This document shows, in pieces, positions 8,321 to 16,768 of a DNA stretch of 20,718 bases (position 1 is the first letter of the stretch; every line of letters begins with the position of its first letter). Under the pieces are notes generated by a model. It searched no databases. It was not told the origin of the DNA and worked only from the letters and a program-made list of their open reading frames with translations. This DNA is from Prasinococcaceae sp. CCMP 1430 (Eukaryota > Prasinodermophyta > Palmophyllophyceae > Prasinococcales > Prasinococcaceae), in the NCBI GenBank assembly GCA_013416795.1, contig RQSC01000006.1, positions 196,533-217,250 on the forward strand. The letters are read 5' to 3'. Both the position numbers and the translations under genes were made by a program.

Positions 8321-8934
8321 GGCGTGCGGACCGCGGCGGCCGAGGCCGCCGCGGCGACGGGCTTGAGCGCCGGCTGCGGGGCGCGGTGTGGCGCAGCAGC
8401 AGCGGCGGCATGCCAGTCACGAGGGGGGGGCGCTGGCACGACCGTTTTTTTCTTCATTTTTGTGCGGTCAGTTTTTCAACGTGTTGAGTGTCACACACAC
8501 ACGTGTGTGCCGCCACGCGCATCGGAGCGCTCGCGTTGCGCAACCTCTCAGCGATACGGCACGCGCGGAGGAAGGTGGGAGCGAGCGCGAGCGAAGGTGT
8601 GCGTGTGTGTGTACAGTAGAAGAAGGTGCCGAACTCGTCCAGCGTGAAAGTGCGAGACAACTTATGAAGACGGGAAGGCGTTTTCGGCTCCTAGCTAGAG
8701 AGCGCACCGTGTTGGCCACGGTGTAGATGAGCACCGACGTGACTGTGCATGGGTGACGCGAGCTAAGCTATGTGTAGAGCATATGATGGAGTCGCGCGTT
8801 TGTGTTCTAGTCTCTGACTGGCTGGTGCGTGCCCCGCAGTAGCAGCTATGGCGGTGCCGCCGTACCTCGCCATCCAGCGGTCGCGCGTGCGTTGCCCTGT
8901 CTCTGACTGACTGGTCCGTGTCCCGTAGTAGCAG
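8321..8934. other. Upstream region of endo-beta-mannosidase and downstream region of lipase
   Basis: The left part may carry the 5' UTR or an unseen first exon of the mannosidase. It includes a T-rich run at 8444-8475 and a perfect CACACACGTGTGTG palindrome at 8496-8509. At 8618-8655 the minus strand encodes RTFTLDEFGTFF, a motif that recurs at 11697-11734. The right part (8810 onward) is the repeat pair described separately. No complete gene is recognised. Confidence 0.4.
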
Positions 8935-8952
8935 CTATGGCGGTGCCGGCGT
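8810..8952 (+). repeat. Direct repeat pair of 54 bp overlapping the lipase 3' end
   Basis: Copies at 8810-8863 and 8899-8952 share GTCTCTGACTG, then CTGGT and CGTG, then GTAGCAGCTATGGCGGTGCC. Start-to-start distance is 89 bp. The second copy contains the TAG stop of the lipase gene (8937-8935) and its last five codons, so a segmental duplication moved or created the end of the coding region and 3' UTR. Confidence 0.85.
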
Positions 8953-10011
8953 CCCTGGCCACCCACTGGCCTTCAGTGTCATGAGCTTCTTGAGGTACGA
9001 GTTCGTGCCATCTGTCGACATTGTGTGATCAGCTCTCTTGTCGGCGTTGAAGACCCCCCAAGGGAGCCGGCCAGGGTCGAGCTCGACACACCTCCGGTTG
9101 GCGGTGTAGACGGTAGCGTTGGCCTCCTCCGAGCCGTCGAACTTCACGAAAGGCCCTACATGCCGGTAAGTTGGACACTTGAGTAGCCAGAGCAGCCTGA
9201 ACGAGCGCGGCGGGAGACGTGGTACGATATCGTTGTTGTTGACGATGCGCACCAAATGGGCGTGCGACTGCTCCAGCTCGCGCTGGAAGGCAGGGTTGCC
9301 AACTCGCGGTGCCGCGAAGTTGACCATCTCGACGGGCACGCCCTGCGTCGGAATGTTGTCGATGTCATAGGTACACTTGGTAAGACGGTACGCGCAGAGC
9401 GTGGCAAGCGCGCCACCAAGTGAGTGCCCGGTAGTGAGCACGCCCCACGTGCGATCCTGGCCGTTGCCCGAGTGCTCATTGTACAGGTCAACGACATGTT
9501 TTTCGACGTCCTTGCCGATGTCGCACTTGGTGTATGCGCCTAGCCAGCCCCTGTGTACTCTCGAGGCGGGATCCGAGTCCTTGCAAAAGAAGTCGTCGTT
9601 TCCGCCCTGGAAGAGCGCTGGGAGGATGTTGGTGAGAAGCCACTCCCTTGCAGTCGGTTCTGTGCCACGAAAGGCGGCCACGACGCGCTTCAGGCGCTTC
9701 GATACGAAGATGCCACACTCGGTGTCATGGATGGTCCTGCACGTTCGCTCATTCCTAGGGTCGGGGACGAACTGTTTGAACTCGATGTCCTTGAACGCCT
9801 CCGACTTGAGGGCGTCAGCTGTGATGTGTTCCACGTAGTTCTCAGGGTGTGCAAGCGTTTCGCGCAAAAGATCCTCAGGATTCAGCGCCCCAAGGTGCGT
9901 GCCCTCGTGGCGGTGCTCGAGATCGTATATGACAGAGCTGAGCGTTGCAGCCAGCAGGGCGCTGGCGTAATACGGCGGCGGGGGTATGGCTTCGCTCGCC
10001 TCGCTCGCCAT
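8935..10011 (-). CDS. Class 3 (fungal-type) lipase, alpha/beta hydrolase
   Basis: Single-exon gene of 358 residues from ATG at 10011-10009 (context AAGAATGG) to TAG at 8937-8935. The open frame extends 60 codons further upstream, but that part is Arg-rich and low quality. Class 3 lipases hydrolyse acylglycerols or galactolipids. The catalytic triad is visible: Ser197 in the nucleophile elbow TTGHSLGGALAT (Ser codon 9423-9421), Asp261 in VNNNDIVPRLPP, and His329 in KRADHTMS near the C-terminus. VVAAFRGTEPTAREWL supplies the oxyanion-strand motif, and RVHRGWLGAY and NFAAPRVGNPAF are further family blocks. No signal peptide is evident with this start, so the enzyme is probably intracellular. Without introns it contrasts with its spliced neighbours. 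The substrate cannot be told from sequence. Confidence 0.9.
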   Translation of the reverse strand: MASEASEAIPPPPYYASALLAATLSSVIYDLEHRHEGTHLGALNPEDLLRETLAHPENYVEHITADALKSEAFKDIEFKQFVPDPRNERTCRTIHDTECGIFVSKRLKRVVAAFRGTEPTAREWLLTNILPALFQGGNDDFFCKDSDPASRVHRGWLGAYTKCDIGKDVEKHVVDLYNEHSGNGQDRTWGVLTTGHSLGGALATLCAYRLTKCTYDIDNIPTQGVPVEMVNFAAPRVGNPAFQRELEQSHAHLVRIVNNNDIVPRLPPRSFRLLWLLKCPTYRHVGPFVKFDGSEEANATVYTANRRCVELDPGRLPWGVFNADKRADHTMSTDGTNSYLKKLMTLKASGWPGTPAPP

Positions 10012-10484
10012 TCTTGCACCTTCTTCTCCCCGTAGGTATGTTGTGCGACCGCGGCAAACAAAAGGCAGAAGAAGCAGGGGACTGTGCAGGGTGTGGCGCC
10101 GCTGCACAACTCGCGACGCAGCGCGCGCTCCGCGGCGTGCTCTGTTGGTGTGTGCCGCAGCCAGCGCGGTTTTCTGCTTCAACTCCCGCACAACGTGAAC
10201 ATGTCTATATGTAGTACTACTGTACTGCAGTGCGGATTTTGCGTATCTTTTTCATCTGCTGACGTGTCAAAAGTTACACACGCGACCGCCACACGTTCTC
10301 GCTTTGGTCCAAGCGTCGGGACACGTTACAAGCACAAGTTGCTCAGTGGCGCGTGCCGGGCAGGTGTGGCGGACGGTTGGCAATTCGACGGTCTGAATTG
10401 ATACTTGTGCTGATTCACTGCAGCATTCTAGCCACAAATGTGCTAAAAAAAAAGTCGCTGCGGTGTGGTCGCTGCCGCTGGTGC
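10012..10484. promoter_or_regulatory. Upstream region of the lipase gene and 3' flank of PHPT1
   Basis: Genes on both sides are on the minus strand. The segment is less GC-rich than average and contains CTATATGTAGTACTACTGTA at 10204-10223, whose reverse complement carries a TATA-like CTACATATAG about 190 bp before the lipase ATG. A nine-A run lies at 10444-10452. No open frame in it resembles a protein. Confidence 0.35.
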
Positions 10485-11065
10485 TCAGTACCCGCGGTCG
10501 GACCACTCGACCGCCACGCCGGGCATCGCCTCGGCGATCATCGCCGCGGTGCGCTGGTTGCAGCCCCTCGCGCGGCCGAAGCGCTTGCTGTAGCCGTACA
10601 CGCGCGCCGTGCGCGCGTGGGCGTCGTACACGACGCGCCCGCCGCCGACGACGCGGCCGCGCGCGCCGGGGAGCGCGGCGCGAAGCTCGGCCATGAGGAG
10701 GTCGTACACCTCGCGATGGTACTCCACGCGCGCCGAACGCACCACCTAGCAGTGGCGATACCAGCCGCCAGCGCGGGGTGTGCGAGCGCGCGGTCGCGTG
10801 AGCTGCGAGCGCGCGCCTGAAAGTACGCGCACGCGCACATGCTATGCGCACGCACAACCGCATTAAAGTACACACACGCATACAAGCCACGGACGCAGCA
10901 CCGCGTTCCCTTGGGCGCCTCGCAGCACGCATATATCCTCACCCTCACGCTCTCTGCCTCCCCGGGGACGCTCAGCTCGACCTGCACGTACTTCCACGTG
11001 CCCTCCGCGAGCACCACGCGCGGCACGGCGGCGAGCGCGCCTCTCGCCCTAGCAGCGGCAGCAAT
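10485..11065 (-). CDS. PHPT1: Phosphohistidine phosphatase (PHPT1/janus family), 5' end unresolved
   Basis: Two exons are clear: one from at most 11065 down to 10949, and a terminal exon 10745-10485 (TAG/GTGGTG acceptor, TAC then TGA at the end). Together they give about 125 residues, the size of human PHPT1. Family blocks are VLAEGTWKYVQVELSVPGEA (strand with the conserved Lys), VEYHREVYDLL with the catalytic His, VGGGRVVYDA, ARVYGYSKRFGRARGCN, and the C-terminal AVEWSDRGY. The enzyme removes phosphate from protein phosphohistidine in the cytosol. The donor after GAGAGC is GTGAGG at 10948; an alternative GTGAGG lies six bases downstream. No ATG precedes the first exon in frame before a TAG at 11068-11066. 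Immediately upstream the same frame is open again for 228 codons. An upstream exon or a very short intron is needed. Confidence 0.85.
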
Positions 11066-11068
11066 CTA

Positions 11069-11392
11069 AATGTCGTTGTCGCTCCCAGCAGCGGCAACCG
11101 CCCGTGTGCGGAGCCCCCCGAGCAGGCGCTGCGCCTGTGCGTCTCGTGCGTCCCAGCGCGCACCTCCGGCAGCACCCCCGGCAGCGGCACGGCTGCTCGC
11201 TCCCGCCCGCACGCCGCCGCCGCCGTCCGCGGCAGCTACCGCAGCAGCGCCCACCTCCGACGCCACGCCGACCGACGCGAGGAGCGCACAGGCGACGGCG
11301 GCTGCCGCTCGGGAGCAGGCGCGACTGCGGCCCCGGCCGCGGCCGTCCCCGCAGCGCCTGCGGCCGCTGCAACCTACCACTGCGCTCGCCAT
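11069..11392 (-). CDS. Possible N-terminal extension of the PHPT1 gene
   Basis: An ATG at 11392-11390 opens a frame of 108 codons ending at the TAG (11068-11066) that directly precedes, in the same frame, the first clear PHPT1 exon. The peptide starts MASAVVGCSGRRRCG and has an Arg-rich segment followed by a hydrophobic stretch (AAAAVACALLASVGVAS) like an organelle or secretory targeting signal. Its composition is Ala/Gly/Arg-rich and may be only a GC effect. A GT..AG segment 11098-11066, 33 nt, would remove the stop and keep the frame, but it is shorter than any normal intron here. Confidence 0.25.
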
Positions 11393-12050
11393 CCGCGCGG
11401 CAGCGCCGAGGGCGCGCACAGTGGCGCGAGTGGCGCCCTGCTTGAATGCGCCCAACGCGTACTGATGAGCACTCACCTCGCCGCCAAGCAATGCGGGCAA
11501 AAATTGCAGCGGCGCCCGTATCCGATGCATCCACGAGGCCGCACAAAAACGACGCAGTGCACCGTACCGAGCGTCCCATTCAAGGAGCGACGGGGGTGGT
11601 CTTGCCGTCGCCGCGCGGGATGAGCAAGAGCAAGTGTCCTCAGTGGGCCGTGCAGGACCGGATCGGACCTCGCTGGCGTGCTCTTCAGTGAGCGCGAAGA
11701 AGGTGCCGAACCCATCGAGCGTGGACGCGCGGAGAATGTATGCGGACGACAAGGGTGTGCTTGGCTCCTCGAGAGCGCATAGCTACAGGTCGCCGCGTGC
11801 GGCGCCTCGATGGTCTATGTGCGTACATACTTAACCAACGTGACCCTCGCGCTGGACAGTCAGTGCATCGCGTCGCATGTGCAGCTCTCTGTGTCTGAAG
11901 CCTCGGACACGAGCGGCGCGAGCGCCAGTCCGGCAGTGGCGATCAGTGAAGGCTCGCTCCCCCGCCCGCCCGAGACCGTGAGCGCGCGCTGACTGACGCC
12001 TCCCCGCGTGTCCGCGAGTGTGCATGTGGGGCGACGACACGACGCCGTTG

Positions 12051-12274
12051 GAGCGCCCACGCAATCTCCGGAGGAGATCCCAACGTGTGCACGTTGCGCT
12101 GAGTCAGCACACGTTCGATCGATGATGCAAGCGCGTGCCGGTGCGCTCGCGCGTGGGAGTGTTGGCGCGCGTTGGACGGCGCGTTACGCCGCCACAGGAG
12201 CGCCCACGCAATCTTCGGAGCGCGCGCCAACGTGCACACGTTGCGCTGAGTCAGCTACACGTTCATCCGATGAC
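12051..12274 (+). repeat. Direct repeat pair, about 76 bp, 147 bp apart
   Basis: Copies at about 12051-12126 and 12198-12274 share GAGCGCCCACGCAATCT, CCAACGTG and ACGTTGCGCTGAGTCAGC, then ACACGTTC and a GATGA end. Divergence is moderate, with small indels, so the duplication is not very recent. Confidence 0.8.
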
Positions 12275-12760
12275 GCGTCTGGCTCCGTCTCTGGCGGCGG
12301 GCCGTTTCGATCCGATTCGGTACCTGTCCCATCGCAGCGAATCCAATCGGAACGTAGACAGACACATGCTCTCAACTCGCGTGGGTGTGTGTGCATGCGT
12401 TCGCGCATGTGTGTGTGTGTGCCAGTGCGTGTGCCTGGGGTGGTGTGCGGCGCGCGCGCGTGTCTCTGCGCTGGCGACGGTGAAACACTGTTTCGCGCAA
12501 TTCTCAATTTCTGTCATGTTTTTTTAATCGGCGGCGCAAGAGCACGAGGGCCCGGAAGCTCGGGGCTCCCCTGGCGGCGCGCCCGCCCGAATCCGAGTCA
12601 GAGGTCCGAGTCAGGCTCCTGGGAGCCAACAATCTCCGCCCGAATCCGCGGACAGGCGGCCCCGAATTGGCACCCCAACCGCGCAATTTCGCGGCTCCGA
12701 CACACCAAAGCTTCGTTTGTTGCGCCGCGTTCGAGTCGACGCGATTTTGATTCGATCCGT

Positions 12761-12943
12761 TTCGATGCAATCAATCCAATGAGAGCATTCTGTCACGAAC
12801 CCTATTAACTGTACACGTACGTGTACGTTTCTGATTCGATGCAATCAAATCCAATGAGAGCATTGTGTCAGGAACCCTATTAACTGTACGTTTCTGATTC
12901 GATGCAATCAAATCCAATGAGAGCATTCTGTCAGGAACCCTAT
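12761..12943 (+). repeat. Triple tandem repeat, 63-74 bp period
   Basis: Three copies begin at 12761, 12835 and 12898 with TTCGATGCAATCAAATCCAA (first copy one base shorter) and contain ATGAGAGCATT, TGTCA and GAACCCTAT. The first two continue into TAACTGTAC and a GTACGTTTCTGAT link. Copies 2 and 3 are nearly identical. Copy 1 carries an extra 11 bp that create the perfect palindrome at 12811-12826. The array ends 200 bp before the start codon of the Cys-rich gene. Confidence 0.9.
12811..12826. other. Perfect 16-bp palindrome GTACACGTACGTGTAC
   Basis: GTACACGTACGTGTAC equals its own reverse complement. It lies between copies 1 and 2 of the triple repeat. It could be a dimeric protein binding site or a small cruciform, or simply an insertion product. 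Confidence 0.8.
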
Positions 12944-13141
12944 GTATTTACGGTTGGGTGGGTGGGTCGGCAAACGTTTCTCAGGAGTGCTTCCGATCGG
13001 TCGGGGTCGGCGCGCGACGCGCACCGCGCGCGCGCGCGCGCGCGCGCGGTGCCACTCCCTGCGCCTCCCGGAGCGCCGCCGCAGCGTTGGGAAGCCTCGC
13101 CGACTCCGTGCGCATCAGACCCCACCCCATCCCCAAGCGCA

Positions 13142-14530
13142 ATGACGGCACTCTGTCGCCGCCCGGCCGTGGCGCTGGTGGGCCTCATCCTGGCGTCGAT
13201 CGGCGCGCGCGTGAGCGCCGAGGTCACGGCGTGTGCCGCCGCGGACGAGCCCTGCAAGAAGAAGGTGGGCTGCTGCGACGGCAGCCTCGTGTGCGCCAAG
13301 GCCCCCGGGGCCAGCTCGAAGACGTGCATCCCGCCGTGCGTCGGCGCAGGTGAGCTCTGCAACAAGAAGGTGGGCTGCTGCGATGAGAACCTCGTGTGCG
13401 TCAAGGCCCCCGGGGCCAGCTCGAAGACGTGCGTGCCGCCGTGCGCCGACGCGGGCGAGCCCTGCTCCAAGAAAGTGGACTGCTGCCATGAGGATGCCGT
13501 GTGCGCCAAGGCCCCCGGCGACAGCTCGAAGACGTGCATATGCCCTGATACTCCTGAACCAGCTGTCGACCTGTGCGAGGAGGTGCTGTGCAACGCTCTG
13601 TACTGCGAGGGCCCCTGCAATCCTACCACCGGCGAATGCGAGCCGCTGGAAGACGGCGTACCCTGCGGCAGCGGCAGCGAGACTGGCAAGTGTATCTCCG
13701 GCGGCTGCGGCATAGAGATCATCACTCCCGATGGCCCAGGGGTGCTTGTGTGCGACACGGTCACTTGCGACGAGTGCAACGTGTGCAACCCTGACGACGG
13801 AGAGTGCGTCCCTGCGCTTGACGACGACGGTCTACCATGCGGCAGCGACGGTGGCAAGTGCGAGGCTGGAGGCTGCGTCAAGGAGATCGAGTTTGAGGTA
13901 GAGACCGTCGACCCGTGCCGCGATGTGACGTGCGACGGCCTCTGCGAGGGTCCCTGCAATATTGCGACCGGCGAATGCGAGCTGCTCGAAGACGGCGTGC
14001 CCTGCGGCGGCAGCGACGGTGGCAAGTGCGAGTCTGGAAGCTGCGTCAAGGAGATCGAGTTTGAGGTAGAGACCGTCGACCCGTGCGAGGGGGTGCTGTG
14101 CAACGCTCTGTACTGCGAGGGTCCCTGCAATCCTACCACCGGCGAATGCGAGCCGATGGAAGACGGCGTGCCTTGCGGCAGCGGCAGCGAGACTGGCAAG
14201 TGTGTCTCCGGCGGTTGCGGCATAGAGATCATCACTCCCGATGGCCCAGGGGTGCTTGTGTGCGACACGGTCACTTGCGACGAGTGCAACGTGTGCAACC
14301 CTGACGACGGAGAGTGCGTCCCTGCGCCTGAAGACGACGGTCTACCATGCGGCAGCGGCGATGACCTCGGCACGTGCGAGGCTGGCACCTGTGCGTGCCG
14401 CTGCCAAAACGGCGGCACCTGCGCAACGGAACAGCTCGGAAACGGCGACGTCGGTGTCATCTGCAATTGCATCGGCGAGTGGGCGGGTCCGCTCTGCGAC
14501 ATCATCTTCTTGGTTGACGCTGGCAAATGA
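13142..14530 (+). CDS. Secreted Cys-rich modular protein: three knottin-like repeats, disintegrin-like modules, one EGF domain
   Basis: Single exon, 462 residues, ATG 13142 to TGA 14528-14530. Residues 1-26 are a clear signal peptide (MTALCRRPAVALVGLILASI GARVSA). Three 36-37-residue repeats follow (about 31-135), each of the form PCxKKVxCCxxxxVCxKAPG then SSKTC, a spacing like cystine-knot modules. Next come repeated modules of the form LCEGPCNxxTGECExLEDGV with PCGSG..GKCxSGxC, resembling the Cys-rich/disintegrin-like segments of extracellular proteases, alternating with VCDTVTCDECNVCNPDDGEC. The C-terminus has an EGF-like domain (CRCQNGGTC ... VICNCIGEWAGPLC). No transmembrane segment or GPI-like tail is seen, so it is probably secreted or wall-bound. 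Long internal DNA duplications are present. I do not recognise a named family; toxin-like knottins are possible by spacing only. Confidence 0.85.
   Translation: MTALCRRPAVALVGLILASIGARVSAEVTACAAADEPCKKKVGCCDGSLVCAKAPGASSKTCIPPCVGAGELCNKKVGCCDENLVCVKAPGASSKTCVPPCADAGEPCSKKVDCCHEDAVCAKAPGDSSKTCICPDTPEPAVDLCEEVLCNALYCEGPCNPTTGECEPLEDGVPCGSGSETGKCISGGCGIEIITPDGPGVLVCDTVTCDECNVCNPDDGECVPALDDDGLPCGSDGGKCEAGGCVKEIEFEVETVDPCRDVTCDGLCEGPCNIATGECELLEDGVPCGGSDGGKCESGSCVKEIEFEVETVDPCEGVLCNALYCEGPCNPTTGECEPMEDGVPCGSGSETGKCVSGGCGIEIITPDGPGVLVCDTVTCDECNVCNPDDGECVPAPEDDGLPCGSGDDLGTCEAGTCACRCQNGGTCATEQLGNGDVGVICNCIGEWAGPLCDIIFLVDAGK
13573..14335 (+). repeat. Internal duplications within the Cys-rich gene
   Basis: A block of about 250 bp at 13573-13825 recurs at 14083-14335, offset exactly 510 bp (170 codons), with roughly ten differences. 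A second block at 13841-13918 recurs at 14009-14086, offset 168 bp (56 codons), with two differences. All offsets are multiples of three, so the reading frame is preserved. The pattern indicates recent tandem expansion or gene conversion between modules. Confidence 0.9.
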
Positions 14531-15311
14531 GGATCGATGCCAGAGAGTCCGAGATGGCCAAGCACTTCTCGCGATGACCGCGTCTGAGCGAGTTCCTCCC
14601 ATGCGCGGGGGAGGAGGAGGTGAGAGGGCGACGCGCATCTTGGCGACGAAGGTTGTGAGAGAGCGACGGGAGTCGCGCGCAGTTCTTCCCGTCGATTACA
14701 GAGAGGCCAAGATTTGCCGGCGTCCCTCGCGAGCCGGGGCGCACGACGCGTGGAGAGTGAGAGAACGGATTCGCGCACCCGCCGTGCTCGGCATCGCCTC
14801 TGCGATGACTGACCGCACCACCCACCGCCGACACGCCTTAATGCGCCGGAACGTGCACGGCGCGCATGTAGGCAACGAAGGATAAGAGAGGTGAGAGCGG
14901 CGAGCCACACGCCTCGTAACGGTGCTTCACACCGCATCATGCCGACCGCACCACCGAGCTGCCGGCGACGCCCGCGCCATGCGCGCGCCGCGTGCGCGTC
15001 TCTCTCTCTCTCGCGCGCGCGCTGGCACGCACGAGGCGCCGGCGGCGGCGCGCCGTCCTCGCACGCGCCTCGGAGAGCGCGGCCTCGCACCTCGGCGCGC
15101 GCTCTCCAGCCCCCTGGGTGGCTCCCAGTCGGGGGGGGGGGGGGTCGCTCACGCTCGGCCCTTTGCGCAACGAGTTTGTGTACTTGGTATCACAGCGACA
15201 ACGCAGGGAAAATAATAACGGGCGCGGAGAGGCGGTGCGCTACAGCGCGCGCGCGCGGAGTGTGTGTGCGTGCGTGTGCGTGTGTGTGTTTGTGCGCGTG
15301 TGTGTGTCACG

Positions 15312-15351
<40 letters not shown>

Positions 15352-15493
15352 TGTGTATGTGTCACCTCTCTCTGTGTGTGTGTGTGTGTGCGCACGCGCG
15401 CGTGTGTGTGTCAGTGTGGGTGCGTGCGTGCGTGCGTGCGCGCAAGCGCGCGCAAGCGGGTGCCAGCAGGCCCCTGCCTGCGCGCCCTCGCGC
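14531..15493. other. Intergenic region with G run and CT/GT microsatellites
   Basis: No protein-like frame was found. The first 370 bp contain similar phrases about 230 bp apart (GCGACGAAGGTTGTGAGAGAG near 14643 and GCAACGAAGGATAAGAGAGG near 14871), suggesting an old, decayed tandem duplication. A 14-G run lies near 15131-15144. Positions 15258-15445 are a mosaic of TG, TC and TGCG microsatellites just upstream of the next ATG, probably promoter or 5' UTR. Confidence 0.45.
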
Positions 15494-16231
15494 ATGTCTC
15501 CTCCGCCCGCGACGTTCGAGTCGGCGCTCCTCGGCGACGCGTTGTGCGCGCTCGCGCCGCGGCTGCGCNNNNNNNNNNNNNNNNNNNNNNNNNNNNNNNN
15601 NNNNNNNNNNNNNNNNNNNNNNNNNNNNNNNNNNNNNNNNNNNNNNNNNNNNNNNNNNNNNNNNNNNNNNNNNNNNNNNNNNNNNNNNNNNNNNNNNNNN
15701 NNNNNNNNNNNNNNNNNNCGCCGCCGCCGCCGAAGGGGGAGGGCGCAGGTGCGCGCGCGGGCGCCGGCGCGGGCGCCACGCGCGTTTGCAACGCGCGCCC
15801 GAGACACACGGCGCATGCACACGCGGCGCCTGCCCACACACACACGCACGCAAGCATACACACACACACACACACACTTGCGTCCACGTAATCACACACG
15901 CGTACACACACATGCACACACACACACACACACATGCTCACGCGCGCGCGCGCGCACACACACACACACACACAAACACACAGGGCGCGGCGGCTTCAGC
16001 CTCGCGCCGCCCCGCGCGACGCCCGCGGTGGACTTCGACACGCTGCTCGAGGCGGAGGCGGCGCTCACCGACGCCGAGGCGAGGCTCGAGGACATCGACG
16101 GCGCGCCGAGGTGCGTGTGTGTCTGCACGAGCGGATGGGTGTGCGCATGTCTGGCTCTGCTCGTGTAGCCCCTCACATTTGCGTCCACAGAACACATTTG
16201 TGGGCGCGTGCGCGCTGGTGTTGACTTCCAT

Positions 16232-16273
<42 letters not shown>

Positions 16274-16707
16274 AAACATACGCACACACACACACACACA
16301 CACACACGCTCCCAAACGCGCAGGCATCTCGCGGTGGCCGACCTCGCCGACGGCCTGCTGGACTCGCGCGTGGCGGGCGCCGTGTGCGCGCTGGTGCTCG
16401 CTCGGCACCTGCGCGCCCGCGCCCGCTCCTGCGGCAATGAATGCGCACACGCACACGCACACGCACACGCACACGCACACGCGCACACACACGCACACGC
16501 ACACACACACGCACTCGCGCACACGCGTGCGTCGTGCGACGCGCGCGAGGTGCGCGTGCTCGTGTGGGAGCTCGGGCGCCTTATGCTGCACGCCGGCTGG
16601 CGCGCGCAGGACGACATGCGCACCCACGCCTTCGCCGTGCGGGAGCTCTTCGAGGGCGGCGACGGGAGGTGCGTGGCGTGGCGCCGCGCGGAGGAGTGTG
16701 TGTGTGC

Positions 16708-16768
<61 letters not shown>

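Larger units (their letters stand above)
11393..13141. other. Repeat-rich intergenic region
   Basis: About 1.75 kb separate the PHPT1 5' flank from the Cys-rich gene. I see the TLDGFGTFF-coding motif (11697-11734, minus), the repeat pair at 12051-12274, a TG-rich patch (12384-12440), the triple repeat at 12761-12943 with its embedded palindrome, and a pure GC dinucleotide run at 13028-13048. Open frames in it consist of repeat or GC-biased sequence. The last 200 bases should contain the promoter and 5' UTR of the gene at 13142. Confidence 0.5.

Noticed and set aside
10012-10191. 60-codon N-terminal extension of the lipase
   Set aside because: Arg/Ala-rich, no targeting pattern that joins well to the lipase fold, while the internal ATG at 10011 has a good context and matches where conserved sequence starts.
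12940-15090. Minus-strand open frame of 716 codons
   Set aside because: Antisense of the Cys-rich gene. Ser/Pro/His repeats simply mirror the plus-strand modules, and it lacks any domain or signal.
15178-15212. Resemblance of GGTATCACAGCGACAACGCAG to a cDNA template-switch adapter
   Set aside because: Several mismatches and extra bases; the resemblance is partial and the sequence lies in ordinary intergenic DNA.
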